Shown here one piece after another: positions 10,252-19,693 of a stretch of DNA of 64,000 nt. The notes under the pieces were generated by a model. It was not told the DNA's origin. It saw nothing but the letters and a program-made list of their open reading frames with translations, and ran no database searches. Source of the stretch: an uncultured Pelagibacteraceae bacterium (GTDB lineage Bacteria; Pseudomonadota; Alphaproteobacteria; Pelagibacterales; Pelagibacteraceae); the NCBI GenBank assembly GCA_902611405.1, contig CACLZL010000002.1, forward strand, positions 78,226-142,225. Direction: 5' to 3'. The translations under genes and the position numbers were made by a program. The stretch's first letter is position 1. Every line of letters starts with the position of its first letter.

Positions 10252-10803
10252 ATGGAATTAACAAAAAATCTCGCACAAGCTAAACTATTTAAATCTCTGG
10301 TTGTTATTGTTCTTGGTTCAATAGCGCTAACTATATCAGCAAAGATCAAAATTCCTTTTTATCCAGTTCCTATGACTATGCAAACATTTGTTGTATTATT
10401 TTTAGGAATAAGTTTAGGGCATAAAATTGCACTAGCTGCAATTGGTCTGTATTTAATTGAGGGAATTGCAGGACTTCCTGTATTTTCAAATTCTCCTGAA
10501 AAAGGTGTTGGTTTAGTTTACTTTACAGGACCAACTATGGGTTACTTAATTGGTTTTTTAACAGCTAGTTATTTAGCTTCTAATATAAAGATTGATGACA
10601 ATTTTTTCGTTGTTTTATTTAAATTAATTATCGCAACTTCAACAATCTATATTTTGGGCCTAATTTGGCTTGGAACATTGATTGGATGGGATAAACCAAT
10701 ATTTGCTTTAGGTGCAAAACCATTTCTTTTAGCTGAGGTTTTTAAAATTATGCTTTTAGCTCTTTTGACTAAGAAAATAATTAAAATTAAAAAATTTATC
10801 TAG
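10252..10803 (+). CDS. bioY: Biotin transporter BioY (ECF S component)
   Basis: 'KIKIPFYPVPMTMQTFVVLFLGISLG', 'GIAGLPVF', 'TGPTMGYLIGF'. Confidence 0.93.
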   Translation: MELTKNLAQAKLFKSLVVIVLGSIALTISAKIKIPFYPVPMTMQTFVVLFLGISLGHKIALAAIGLYLIEGIAGLPVFSNSPEKGVGLVYFTGPTMGYLIGFLTASYLASNIKIDDNFFVVLFKLIIATSTIYILGLIWLGTLIGWDKPIFALGAKPFLLAEVFKIMLLALLTKKIIKIKKFI

Positions 10804-11359
10804 GTGATCTTTTAGAAAGAATTCTTTGAAGAGTTCTTCTGTGCATTTTAAGTCTTCTAGCTGTTTCTGAAACGTTCCTATTACATAGCTCGAAAACTCT
10901 ATGTATATGTTCCCACTTAACTCTGTCAGCAGACATAGGGTTTTCTGGTGGGGCTGCTTTTTTTGAAGGATCTGCCAATAATGCTTTCTCTACATCTTCT
11001 GCATCAGCAGGTTTAGCCAAATAATCTATAGCACCTTCTTTGATTGCAGCTACTGCCGTTGGAATATTTCCATAACCAGTTAACATAATGATTCTGCTAT
11101 CGCTATTTGAAGATTGAATTTCTTTTACAACCTCAAGTCCATTACCATCTCCAAGTCTTAAATCTACAACCGCAAAACCAGGTTTTTTAGTTTTTACAGA
11201 TTCAACTCCCATTTGCACACTCTCAGCTTGAAAAACCTCAAATCCTTTTTTTTCCATAGCCCTTGCTAAACGCTCACGGAAAGGGTTATCGTCATCTACG
11301 ATTAATAATGACTTATTTTCAAAATCACTGAGATTCTGTAGTTTTGCTTCTTCTTTCAT
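10796..11359 (-). CDS. ActR/RegA/PrrA-family redox response regulator
   Basis: Receiver 'LIVDDDNPFRERLARAM', 'AVVDLRLGDGNGLEVV', 'MLTGYGNIPTAVAAIKEGAIDYLAKPAD'; Fis-type HTH 'NVSETARRLKMHRRTLQRILSKRSPR'. Confidence 0.92.
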   Translation of the reverse strand: MKEEAKLQNLSDFENKSLLIVDDDNPFRERLARAMEKKGFEVFQAESVQMGVESVKTKKPGFAVVDLRLGDGNGLEVVKEIQSSNSDSRIIMLTGYGNIPTAVAAIKEGAIDYLAKPADAEDVEKALLADPSKKAAPPENPMSADRVKWEHIHRVFELCNRNVSETARRLKMHRRTLQRILSKRSPR

Positions 11360-11471
11360 AGGCCTTATGTAGGGTCTCTTAAGGATATTTCAATATATGA
11401 ATTTTACGCATTTCTGGCTTGAATTATTTGCTTTACTTTAGTGCTGTTTACTTTATATGCCAAAAAATATT

Positions 11472-11500
11472 AAAGTTTTTTTTAAAAAGACTTTTTTTTA
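11472..11500 (+). terminator. Possible attenuator/terminator-like hairpin in odc leader
   Basis: AAAGTTTTTTTT / AAAAAGACTTT imperfect stem followed by a T tract, between actR/odc and the odc SD. A/T-rich so chance occurrence is possible. Confidence 0.3.
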
Positions 11501-11526
11501 TTAAATTTTTTTTGGAGGCATTTAAA

Positions 11527-12711
11527 ATGCAAAAATTTAAATCAGTTGAAGAATTAGTTAACCAGCTGAAACCTGAAAAGCCAGTTTACTGTATAAGAAA
11601 AAATTCCATAAAATCTGCTGTTAAATTTTTCCTAAACAAATTTCCAGGAAAAATTTTGTATGCAGTTAAAACTAATCCACACCCTGAAGTAATCAAAACA
11701 ATTATAGAAAGTGGGGTTGAACAATTTGATGTTGCATCAATTGAGGAAATTAAAAATATTAGAACTTTTACCAAAACAGCTAAATGCTCTTATATGCATA
11801 CTGTCAAAAGTAGAGAAAGTATAAAAGAAGCATATTTTAATTATGGTGTAAAAACTTTTTCATTAGATACTAAAGATGAACTGATTAAAATAATTGAAAG
11901 TACACATAATGCTAAAGATTTAGAATTATTTGTAAGAGTTGCTGTTTCAAATGAACATGCAGAAATTGATTTATCTAAAAAATTTGGTGCTTTAACATCA
12001 GAAGCAATAGGTTTGTTAAGACTTGTAAAACAACATGCTAAAAAGATTGGTTTAAGTTTTCATGTTGGTTCACAATGTATGCATCCAATTTCTTATTCAA
12101 AAGGAATTAGTGAAATTGGAAATATAATTAAAAAAACAAAAATTATTCCAGATTATATTAATGTAGGTGGAGGTTTCCCTACAATATATCCTGACTTAAT
12201 TCCACAATCTTTAAGTAGTTATTTTAATGAAATAAATAAGAGTTTAGAAAATTTAAAGCTTGAAAAACTTCCTAAAATTATTTGCGAGCCTGGTAGAGCT
12301 TTAGTTGCGGAAAGTGGCTCAACAGTTGTGAGAGTTAATTTAAGAAAAAAACAAAAGCTTTATATTAATGATGGTACATATGGTACTCTTTTTGATGCAG
12401 GTACACCAAACATTGTATTTCCATCTAGAATGATTAAAGAAAATTCTAATAAAATAATTTCAAAAAAATTAACTGCTTTTGATTTCTTTGGACCTACATG
12501 TGATAGCATGGATTATATGAAAGGTCCTTTTTTGCTTCCAAATAATATTAAAGAAAATGATTATATTGAACTTGGTCAACTTGGAGCATATGGATTGACA
12601 TTTAGAACTCAGTTTAATGGTTATTACTCAAATGAAATTTACGAAGTTGAAGACAATCCAATAATGACAATGTATGATAAAGACATTAACAAAGCTAACA
12701 TGGTAGCTTAA
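11527..12711 (+). CDS. Ornithine/diamino-acid decarboxylase, fold III (alanine-racemase fold)
   Basis: PLP lysine motif 'ILYAVKTNPHPEVI', 'FHVGSQC', 'EPGRALVAESG', 'GPTCDSMDYM'. Start chosen at ATG 11527 because GGAGG lies at 11514-11518; the track ORF begins at a TTG at 11419. Confidence 0.9.
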   Translation: MQKFKSVEELVNQLKPEKPVYCIRKNSIKSAVKFFLNKFPGKILYAVKTNPHPEVIKTIIESGVEQFDVASIEEIKNIRTFTKTAKCSYMHTVKSRESIKEAYFNYGVKTFSLDTKDELIKIIESTHNAKDLELFVRVAVSNEHAEIDLSKKFGALTSEAIGLLRLVKQHAKKIGLSFHVGSQCMHPISYSKGISEIGNIIKKTKIIPDYINVGGGFPTIYPDLIPQSLSSYFNEINKSLENLKLEKLPKIICEPGRALVAESGSTVVRVNLRKKQKLYINDGTYGTLFDAGTPNIVFPSRMIKENSNKIISKKLTAFDFFGPTCDSMDYMKGPFLLPNNIKENDYIELGQLGAYGLTFRTQFNGYYSNEIYEVEDNPIMTMYDKDINKANMVA

Positions 12712-13754
12712 TGTCAAGTCAAAAAAATCCAGGTCATAACATTAAAAGAGATTTCTTAAAAAATCCTGTTGAGCATATCGATATAACTTCTTTTGATAGT
12801 AGAAAAATTATATCCTCAATGGAAAAAATGTCATTTGTTTCTAGAGAAACAGCAAATGCTGCAAATATTTATAACGAGATGCTTAAAGATAAAGATTGTA
12901 CAATTTTCCTTACTTTAGCTGGCTCTACTTCAGCAGCTGGATGTATGAATATTTATAAAGATTTAGTTAAATATAATATGGTAGATGCAATTGTTGCAAC
13001 TGGCGCCTCAATAGTAGATATGGATTTTTTTGAAGCTCTTGGTTTTAAACATTATCAAGGCTCACAATTTCAAGATGATACTGAGTTGAGGGACAACTAT
13101 ATAGATAGAATTTACGATACATACATAGATGAGGAAGAACTTCAAATGTGTGATAAAATCATATGTGAAATCGCAAATAACTTAGAAGCTAGAAGCTATA
13201 CTTCAAGAGAGTTCATTTATGAAATGGGAAAATATTTAAAAAATAACTCAAAGAAAAAAGATTCTTTAATTGAAACCGCTTTTGACAACAATGTTCCAAT
13301 TTTCTGCCCTGCTTTTACCGACTCGAGTGCGGGATTCGGGTTAGTTATGCATCAAGAACAAAATCCAAAAAAACATATGACAATAGACTCAGTTAGAGAA
13401 TTTAGAGAACTAACAGAAATTAAAATAAAATCTAAAGGTTCAGGATTATTTATGATTGGTGGTGGTGTACCTAAAAACTTTATTCAAGATACTGTTATTT
13501 GCGCTGAACTATTAGGAAAAGATGTAGACATGCATAAATATGCTGTTCAAATTACTGTTGCTGATAGCAGAGATGGTGCCTGCAGTAGTTCTACATTAAA
13601 AGAAGCAAGCTCATGGGGCAAAGTAGATATTAGAAAAGAACAAATGGTATTTGCAGAAGCAACTAGTGTTTTGCCATTGATTGCTAGTGATGCTTATCAT
13701 AAAGGTGAGTGGAAAAATAGAACAAGAAAAAACTTTACAAAAATTTTTAAATAA
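12711..13754 (+). CDS. Deoxyhypusine synthase-like protein (possible homospermidine synthase-type activity)
   Basis: DHS family: 'TLAGSTSAAGCMNIYKDLV', 'TGASIVDMDFFEALG', 'SWGKVDIRKEQMVFAEATSVLPLIASDAYH' with the WGK catalytic-lysine region. Confidence 0.88.
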   Translation: MSSQKNPGHNIKRDFLKNPVEHIDITSFDSRKIISSMEKMSFVSRETANAANIYNEMLKDKDCTIFLTLAGSTSAAGCMNIYKDLVKYNMVDAIVATGASIVDMDFFEALGFKHYQGSQFQDDTELRDNYIDRIYDTYIDEEELQMCDKIICEIANNLEARSYTSREFIYEMGKYLKNNSKKKDSLIETAFDNNVPIFCPAFTDSSAGFGLVMHQEQNPKKHMTIDSVREFRELTEIKIKSKGSGLFMIGGGVPKNFIQDTVICAELLGKDVDMHKYAVQITVADSRDGACSSSTLKEASSWGKVDIRKEQMVFAEATSVLPLIASDAYHKGEWKNRTRKNFTKIFK

Positions 13755-13756
13755 AA

Positions 13757-14632
13757 TTGAAATATCTCTCAAATAAAAACGGGTTCTTAGGAATTGATAA
13801 TAAATTTAGCTTTAAAGAAAAGGCTATAATTGTTCCATTTGGATTGGAAAAAACTGTTAGTTATGGAGGTGGAACCAAAAATGGACCTAAAGAAATCATA
13901 AAAGCATCTCATCAGGTTGAACTGTATGATGAAGAGCTTAATTGTGAACCGTATAAAAAAATAGGTATTAAAACTTTAAAACCGTTTAAAATTGATAAAA
14001 ATATAAAAAAAGCATTAAATAAAATCTCAAATATTAATAAGGAGATTTTAGATAAAAATCTTTTCCCAATGACTTTAGGTGGAGAGCATTCGATAACCTC
14101 TGGGTGTATTGTTCCTTTTACCAAAAAATATAAAAACATTTGTCTTTTGCATTTTGATGCTCATGCAGATTTGCGTCAAAGCTACAATGGAGAAAAATTT
14201 TCACACGCCTCGGCAATTAGAAGATGTCTAGATTATAAAAATGTTTCGTTAATCTCATTTGGAATAAGAAACATCTCAGAAAGTGAAATCCCATTTTTAA
14301 AAAATAATTCTTCAAGAATAAATATTTTTTGGGCAAAAGATAAAAAAAAATGGAATTTGTCTAAATTTAAAAAAATGATTAAAAACAAAACTGTTTATCT
14401 TACATTTGATGTAGATGGACTAGATTCTAGTATTATGCCTGCCACAGGTACACCTGAACCAGGAGGACTTTTGTGGGATGAAACATTAGATATAATAAGA
14501 ATTGCAGCAAAAAACTCTAAAATCGTTGGTGCAGATATTAATGAGTTGTCTCCAATTAGAGGATTTAATTCTTATAATTTTCTAGTTGCAAAATTAGCTT
14601 ATAAAATTTTGTCTTATAAATTTTTATATTAA
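13757..14632 (+). CDS. speB: Agmatinase/arginase-family ureohydrolase
   Basis: Metal-site motifs 'LGGEHSITSG', 'LHFDAHADLR', 'LTFDVDGLDSSIMPATGTPEPGG', 'GADINELSPI'; TTG start. Confidence 0.88.
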   Translation: MKYLSNKNGFLGIDNKFSFKEKAIIVPFGLEKTVSYGGGTKNGPKEIIKASHQVELYDEELNCEPYKKIGIKTLKPFKIDKNIKKALNKISNINKEILDKNLFPMTLGGEHSITSGCIVPFTKKYKNICLLHFDAHADLRQSYNGEKFSHASAIRRCLDYKNVSLISFGIRNISESEIPFLKNNSSRINIFWAKDKKKWNLSKFKKMIKNKTVYLTFDVDGLDSSIMPATGTPEPGGLLWDETLDIIRIAAKNSKIVGADINELSPIRGFNSYNFLVAKLAYKILSYKFLY

Positions 14633-15183
14633 ACTTTAATTGGTTTAATAGTTTTCAATAGCATTCTAAATGGTATCAACATAATTAGAGCAACCAAAAT
14701 TTTTACTGCTAAATCTCCAAGAGATAAAGTAACCCAAGGTACTCCAGTTGCATAAAATGATATTGAGAAAAATAAAAATGTGTCGACTGTTGACCCAATC
14801 AAAGATGAAGTAAGTGGAGCTACAAACCACTCTTTTTTTCTTAATCGATCAAAAATTTGAATATCTAACAATTGAGCAGTAATAAAAGCTACTCCTGATC
14901 CTATTGCAATTCTTATAGAGATTAAATCTGCAAAATCAGTTGAGAATAATAATGTAAATATAATTCCTATTAAAAAACCCAAGTATACAATTTGTCTTGC
15001 TAATAATTTTCCATACGATCTATTTGCTAAATCTGTTATTAAAAAAGCTATTGGGTAACTAAAAGCTCCATAAGTTAAAATTTCATTTAATCCAAAATAG
15101 TTTATTGGGAACTGAACTAAATAATTAGAAGATAGTACAACAGCCCCCATCATTATTGACAGGGTGATAAATAATTTGTTCAT
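14629..15183 (-). CDS. YhhQ/VUT-family queuosine precursor transporter
   Basis: 'SYPIAFLITDLANRSYGKLLARQIVYLGF', 'LDIQIFDRLRKKEWFVAPLTSSLIGSTVDTFLFF'. Confidence 0.88.
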   Translation of the reverse strand: MNKLFITLSIMMGAVVLSSNYLVQFPINYFGLNEILTYGAFSYPIAFLITDLANRSYGKLLARQIVYLGFLIGIIFTLLFSTDFADLISIRIAIGSGVAFITAQLLDIQIFDRLRKKEWFVAPLTSSLIGSTVDTFLFFSISFYATGVPWVTLSLGDLAVKILVALIMLIPFRMLLKTIKPIKV

Positions 15184-15494
15184 TAAACTGATTTAGCTAC
15201 TGGTTTCTTTTTAAAAGGGGATTTAATTAAAACTACTTTTTTTAACTTTTTTAATCTTGGAGATAAATTTTTATTTTTTACAGTTTTTAAAAATTCATCA
15301 AAACTACCTTTTTTGTCAACTGACCTTACACCTGAGTTACTTACAATAAGTTTTAAACTTCTTCCAGTAAGCTCACTTGTAAATTTTACTTTTTTTAGGT
15401 TAGGTAAAAATCTTCTTTTAGTCTTGTTGTTAGCATGACTAACATTATGACCTTTCATAGGAATTTTACCAGTAAGTTCGCATTTTTTTGTCAT
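15183..15494 (-). CDS. rpmB: 50S ribosomal protein L28
   Basis: [38 protein letters not shown]; start ATG at 15494 rather than the longer track ORF. Confidence 0.95.
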   Translation of the reverse strand: MTKKCELTGKIPMKGHNVSHANNKTKRRFLPNLKKVKFTSELTGRSLKLIVSNSGVRSVDKKGSFDEFLKTVKNKNLSPRLKKLKKVVLIKSPFKKKPVAKSV

Positions 15495-15546
15495 AATAAC
15501 ATTGCCTATATAAGGGGAGATATTGAAGGCGTCAAGTTTAATACAT

Positions 15547-16599
15547 TTAAGAAACAGTTTTATTTCCAACAATTTCTGTGAAATTTTTAACACCATCTCT
15601 TTTTAGTAATTCTTTTAGGTCTTTTTTAATCATGCCAGCAATATTGGGTCCTTGAAATACCATGCCGGTATACAACTGAACATAATCTGCTCCTAATAAA
15701 AACTTGTCATAAGCTGCTTTACCAGAGTCAACACCACCTACTCCAATTATTTTAATTTTACCTTTAATTAAATTGTAGAATTTACTTATTAAAAGATTTG
15801 ATTTTTTTTCAATAGGTTTTCCAGATAAACCGCCTTTTTGATGTTTCTGTATACTTTGAAGTGTTTCTCTAGAAGCTTCGGAAGTATTAGAAATTATTAT
15901 TGCACTTATTTCATTTTCTAAAAGTATTTCTGAAATTAACTCAATTTGATTTTCATTTATATCTGGTGAAATCTTTACAGTTACAGGGATTTTAGTTTTT
16001 AATTGTTTTTTTTTCTCTGAAACAGATTTTAATAGCTCTTTAAATTTATTCTCTTCATGAAAATTTCTAAGATTTTCAGTATTTGGTGAAGAAATATTTA
16101 TTGTAATATAATCTGCAACTTCAGAAAATTTTTCTAATCCAATTAAATAATCATTCAATCTATCGTTAGAATCTTTGTTTGGACCTACATTTACACCTAG
16201 AACACCTAGTTTTTTATTAGATTTTATTCTGTTTAATATTGTATCTGATCCATGGTTATTAAAGCCTAACCTATTAATTAATGCTTGATCTTCTACCAAT
16301 CTAAAAACTCTTGGTTTTTCATTTCCATATTGTTTTAATGGAGTAACCGTGCCTACCTCAACAAATCCAAAACCCAATTTAAATAAAGGGTTGTATACCT
16401 CTGCATTCTTATCAAAACCTGCAGCAATTCCGATAGGATTATCAAGATTTTGATTAAACAATTTGGTTTTTAAAATGGGATCATTTTTGTTTTCATCAAA
16501 TATGTTTGAAACTAAATTAAGTTTAAGAGATTGAATTGCTAAAAAATGTGCTCTTTCGGGATCTATTTTAAATATTAAAGATTTTATGTTTGAATACAT
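15547..16599 (-). CDS. pyrD: Dihydroorotate dehydrogenase (quinone), class 2
   Basis: '[34 protein letters not shown]', '[14 protein letters not shown]', '[28 protein letters not shown]'. Confidence 0.96.
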   Translation of the reverse strand: MYSNIKSLIFKIDPERAHFLAIQSLKLNLVSNIFDENKNDPILKTKLFNQNLDNPIGIAAGFDKNAEVYNPLFKLGFGFVEVGTVTPLKQYGNEKPRVFRLVEDQALINRLGFNNHGSDTILNRIKSNKKLGVLGVNVGPNKDSNDRLNDYLIGLEKFSEVADYITINISSPNTENLRNFHEENKFKELLKSVSEKKKQLKTKIPVTVKISPDINENQIELISEILLENEISAIIISNTSEASRETLQSIQKHQKGGLSGKPIEKKSNLLISKFYNLIKGKIKIIGVGGVDSGKAAYDKFLLGADYVQLYTGMVFQGPNIAGMIKKDLKELLKRDGVKNFTEIVGNKTVS

Positions 16600-18161
16600 T
16601 ATTTCAATTTACTAATTATCAACTCTTTTGTTTCGTTAACACCGAAAAAACTTATAAAAAAACCCATTCTAGGTCCATTTTCATCTCCAAATACCACTTC
16701 ATAAATTAACTTAAACCAATCTCTAAGGTTTTCCGAATAACCATTTTCTTTACCAGTTGAATAAATTAATGTTTGTATATCTTCTGGTGACATCTGATCA
16801 TTACACTGTTCTAAAGTTTTAACTAAAGCTTTTAGAGCTAATTTTTCATTTTCAGATGGATTTTTATATTTTTTTTGGGTCTTAATAACATCATTAAAAT
16901 ACTTGATTGCATAACCAACTAGTCCATCAAAAATTGGAAAGTTTTTTTCATGAATGTTAGATTTGTATTTTTTAACAAACTTCCATAATAAAGCTTTGTT
17001 ATCAGCATTACTTGTTTCAACTAAATTCAACAACATAGAAAAGGTCATAATCATTTCTTCTTTTGGAATGTTTCCATTATGAACATGCCAAACAGGATTC
17101 ATTACTAATTGTTGTTCTGTTTGTTTTTTAGATTTTTCAATATTATCAAGGTACTCATCTACAGCTTTAGGCACTATTTCTTTATAAAGTTTTTTTGCTC
17201 TTTTTGGATTTTGATACATGTATAAAGATAAGCTTTCGGGTGAAGCATATTTTAACCACTGGTCGATAGTAATACCATTTCCTTTTGATTTTGAAATTTT
17301 TTCGCCCTTTTCATCAAGAAATAATTCATAAGCAAATCCAGATGGATGTTTTTTACCAATTAAATTTATAATTTTGGTCGATAAAATTGCACTCTCAATA
17401 AGGTCTTTTCCATACATTTCAAAATCTATATCCAGAGCATACCATCTCATTGCCCAATCAACCTTCCATTGTAATTTACAATTACCATCCAAAATACTAG
17501 ATTCTAATTTTTTACCTTTGTTATCAAAAATTATTTTGGAATTTTTTTTATCAATTTCTATAACTGGAATTTCGAGAACATGACCTGTATCTGGACAAAT
17601 AGGTAAAAAAGGACAATATGTTTGTTGACGTTCTTTGCCCAAAGTTGGAATTATAATATTCATTATACCATCATAATTTTCTAAAATAATTTTTAAAGTT
17701 GGGTTGAAAAAACCAGCTTTATATAAAGATGTAGAGCTTTTAAAACTGTATTTAAAATTAAAACTGTTTAAAAAATCTTTTAACATTTCATTATTATGTT
17801 CTCCAAAACTTGCAAATTTTTCAAATGGATCTGGAACTTGTGTTAATGGTTTATGTAAGTTTGCGTTTAGTAATTCCTGATTAGGAATATTATCAGGAAC
17901 TTTTCTTAAACCATCCATATCATCGGAAAAAGTAATTATTTCTGTTGGTATATCTGTAAGTTGCTTTAAGGCATTAACTATCATTGAAGTCCTTGCAACT
18001 TCACCAAATGTTCCGATATGAGGAAGGCCACTTGGACCATATCCTGTTTGAAGGGTAATTTTCCCTTTTTTATCAATAAATGACTTTCTCTCACGAAGCA
18101 TTTTTTTTGCTTCAACGAAAGGCCAAGCACTTGTTTTATCTAAAATTTCTTTTTTAATCAC
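16599..18161 (-). CDS. lysK: Lysyl-tRNA synthetase, class I
   Basis: 'GYGPSGLPHIGTFGEVARTSMI' HIGH region, 'KISKSKGNGITIDQWL' KMSKS region, archaeal/alphaproteobacterial class I architecture. Confidence 0.95.
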   Translation of the reverse strand: MIKKEILDKTSAWPFVEAKKMLRERKSFIDKKGKITLQTGYGPSGLPHIGTFGEVARTSMIVNALKQLTDIPTEIITFSDDMDGLRKVPDNIPNQELLNANLHKPLTQVPDPFEKFASFGEHNNEMLKDFLNSFNFKYSFKSSTSLYKAGFFNPTLKIILENYDGIMNIIIPTLGKERQQTYCPFLPICPDTGHVLEIPVIEIDKKNSKIIFDNKGKKLESSILDGNCKLQWKVDWAMRWYALDIDFEMYGKDLIESAILSTKIINLIGKKHPSGFAYELFLDEKGEKISKSKGNGITIDQWLKYASPESLSLYMYQNPKRAKKLYKEIVPKAVDEYLDNIEKSKKQTEQQLVMNPVWHVHNGNIPKEEMIMTFSMLLNLVETSNADNKALLWKFVKKYKSNIHEKNFPIFDGLVGYAIKYFNDVIKTQKKYKNPSENEKLALKALVKTLEQCNDQMSPEDIQTLIYSTGKENGYSENLRDWFKLIYEVVFGDENGPRMGFFISFFGVNETKELIISKLK

Positions 18162-18251
18162 GAATATATCTTTTATAAAATCTCAAATTAGCGATTTTAT
18201 TAATTCTTATAGAGTTGAAATTTATTTACCATAAAATAATGTTCTTTCAAA

Positions 18252-19691
18252 ATGTCTAATTATAAAACTGTTTTTTTTACATTGGGAATTTTGCAAATAA
18301 TTTTAGGGGTCTCAATGTTCATCCCTATAATTGCTCAATTTATTTATTCTGAAATAGATTCATCGTTTTTTGGTGCTTCTATTGTGACCATAATTTTTGG
18401 ATCATTATTTTTTCTTTCAAATCTAGACCATGACAAAAAATTAAACTTACAACAGGCATTTTTATTAACTGCATTGTCATGGTTAAGTATTGCTATTTTT
18501 GGATCTTTACCATTTATATTTTCAACTATGGAGCTTTCAATTACTGATGCTTTTTTTGAAAGCATGTCGGGTATTACAACAACTGGATCTACAATTATTT
18601 CTGACTTAGAGAATTCACCAAAAGGTATTCTGTTATGGAGAGCAATACTTCAATGGTTAGGTGGTATTGGTATAATTGTAATGGCAATTACTTTAATGCC
18701 TATAATGAACGTTGGTGGTATGCAATTGTTTAAAATTTCTAGCAACGATTCATCTGAAAAAATTCTTCCAAAATCAAAAGAAATAGCGTTGAGACTTATT
18801 TATATTTATTCAGGTTTGACTGCTCTCTGTGCGTTGTCATACTGGATATTTGGGATGGGAAAATTTGATAGTTTAACTCATTCTATGACCACAATAGCTA
18901 CCGGTGGATTTTCTAATTATAATCAATCTATCGGATATTTTGACAGTGTTCCTATAGAAATATCATCAATGATTTTTATAATTTTAGGAAGTATTCCATT
19001 TATTGCATACATTAAGTTTATAATTGGAAATAAAAAAATATTTTTAAACGATATTCAAATTAGAACATTTATTAAAATAATAATAGTAAGTATATTTATA
19101 TTATCAATTTATTTACTAATAAATAACAACGAAAATTTTAGTTTCAGATCTGTTATTTTTAATACTATTTCAGTATTGACTGGAACAGGCTATGTAAATG
19201 CCGAGTTCGATGGTTGGGGAAGTTTTCCTATAACTATATTTCTTGCTCTTATGTTTATTGGAGGATGTGCTGGATCTACTACTTGTGGCATTAAAATTTT
19301 TAGAATTCAAATTTTATATTTGTTTATATTAAATCAATTAAAAAAAATTATTTATCCCAAGGGAATATTTGTAATAAAATATGATCAAGGATCTGTTGAT
19401 GATAAATTTATTGCATCAATAATTTCATTTATTTATTTTTACTTTATTATTTTTTTTATTTTAGCAGCATTATTATCATTAACAGGTCTTGATTTTATTA
19501 CTGCTATTTCTGGAGCCGCAACATCAATATCAAATGTTGGTCCAGGATTAGGTCCCATTATAGGTCCTAATGGAGATTTTTCAGCTTTACCAGATATTTC
19601 CAAATGGATTTTAACTGTAGGTATGATTTTAGGTAGACTTGAGTTGTTCGCAATATTAGTATTATTCTTACCATCTTTTTGGAGAAATTAA
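18252..19691 (+). CDS. trkH: Potassium uptake protein TrkH family
   Basis: 'FFESMSGITTTGSTIISDLENSPKGILLWRAILQWLGGIGIIVMAI', 'MFIGGCAGSTTCGIKIFRI'. Confidence 0.95.
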   Translation: MSNYKTVFFTLGILQIILGVSMFIPIIAQFIYSEIDSSFFGASIVTIIFGSLFFLSNLDHDKKLNLQQAFLLTALSWLSIAIFGSLPFIFSTMELSITDAFFESMSGITTTGSTIISDLENSPKGILLWRAILQWLGGIGIIVMAITLMPIMNVGGMQLFKISSNDSSEKILPKSKEIALRLIYIYSGLTALCALSYWIFGMGKFDSLTHSMTTIATGGFSNYNQSIGYFDSVPIEISSMIFIILGSIPFIAYIKFIIGNKKIFLNDIQIRTFIKIIIVSIFILSIYLLINNNENFSFRSVIFNTISVLTGTGYVNAEFDGWGSFPITIFLALMFIGGCAGSTTCGIKIFRIQILYLFILNQLKKIIYPKGIFVIKYDQGSVDDKFIASIISFIYFYFIIFFILAALLSLTGLDFITAISGAATSISNVGPGLGPIIGPNGDFSALPDISKWILTVGMILGRLELFAILVLFLPSFWRN

Positions 19692-19693
19692 TT

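Noticed and set aside
11419-11526. N-terminal extension or leader peptide of the decarboxylase starting at TTG 11419
   Set aside because: Low-complexity Phe/Lys/Leu translation from an A/T-rich leader, while a strong SD precedes ATG 11527.
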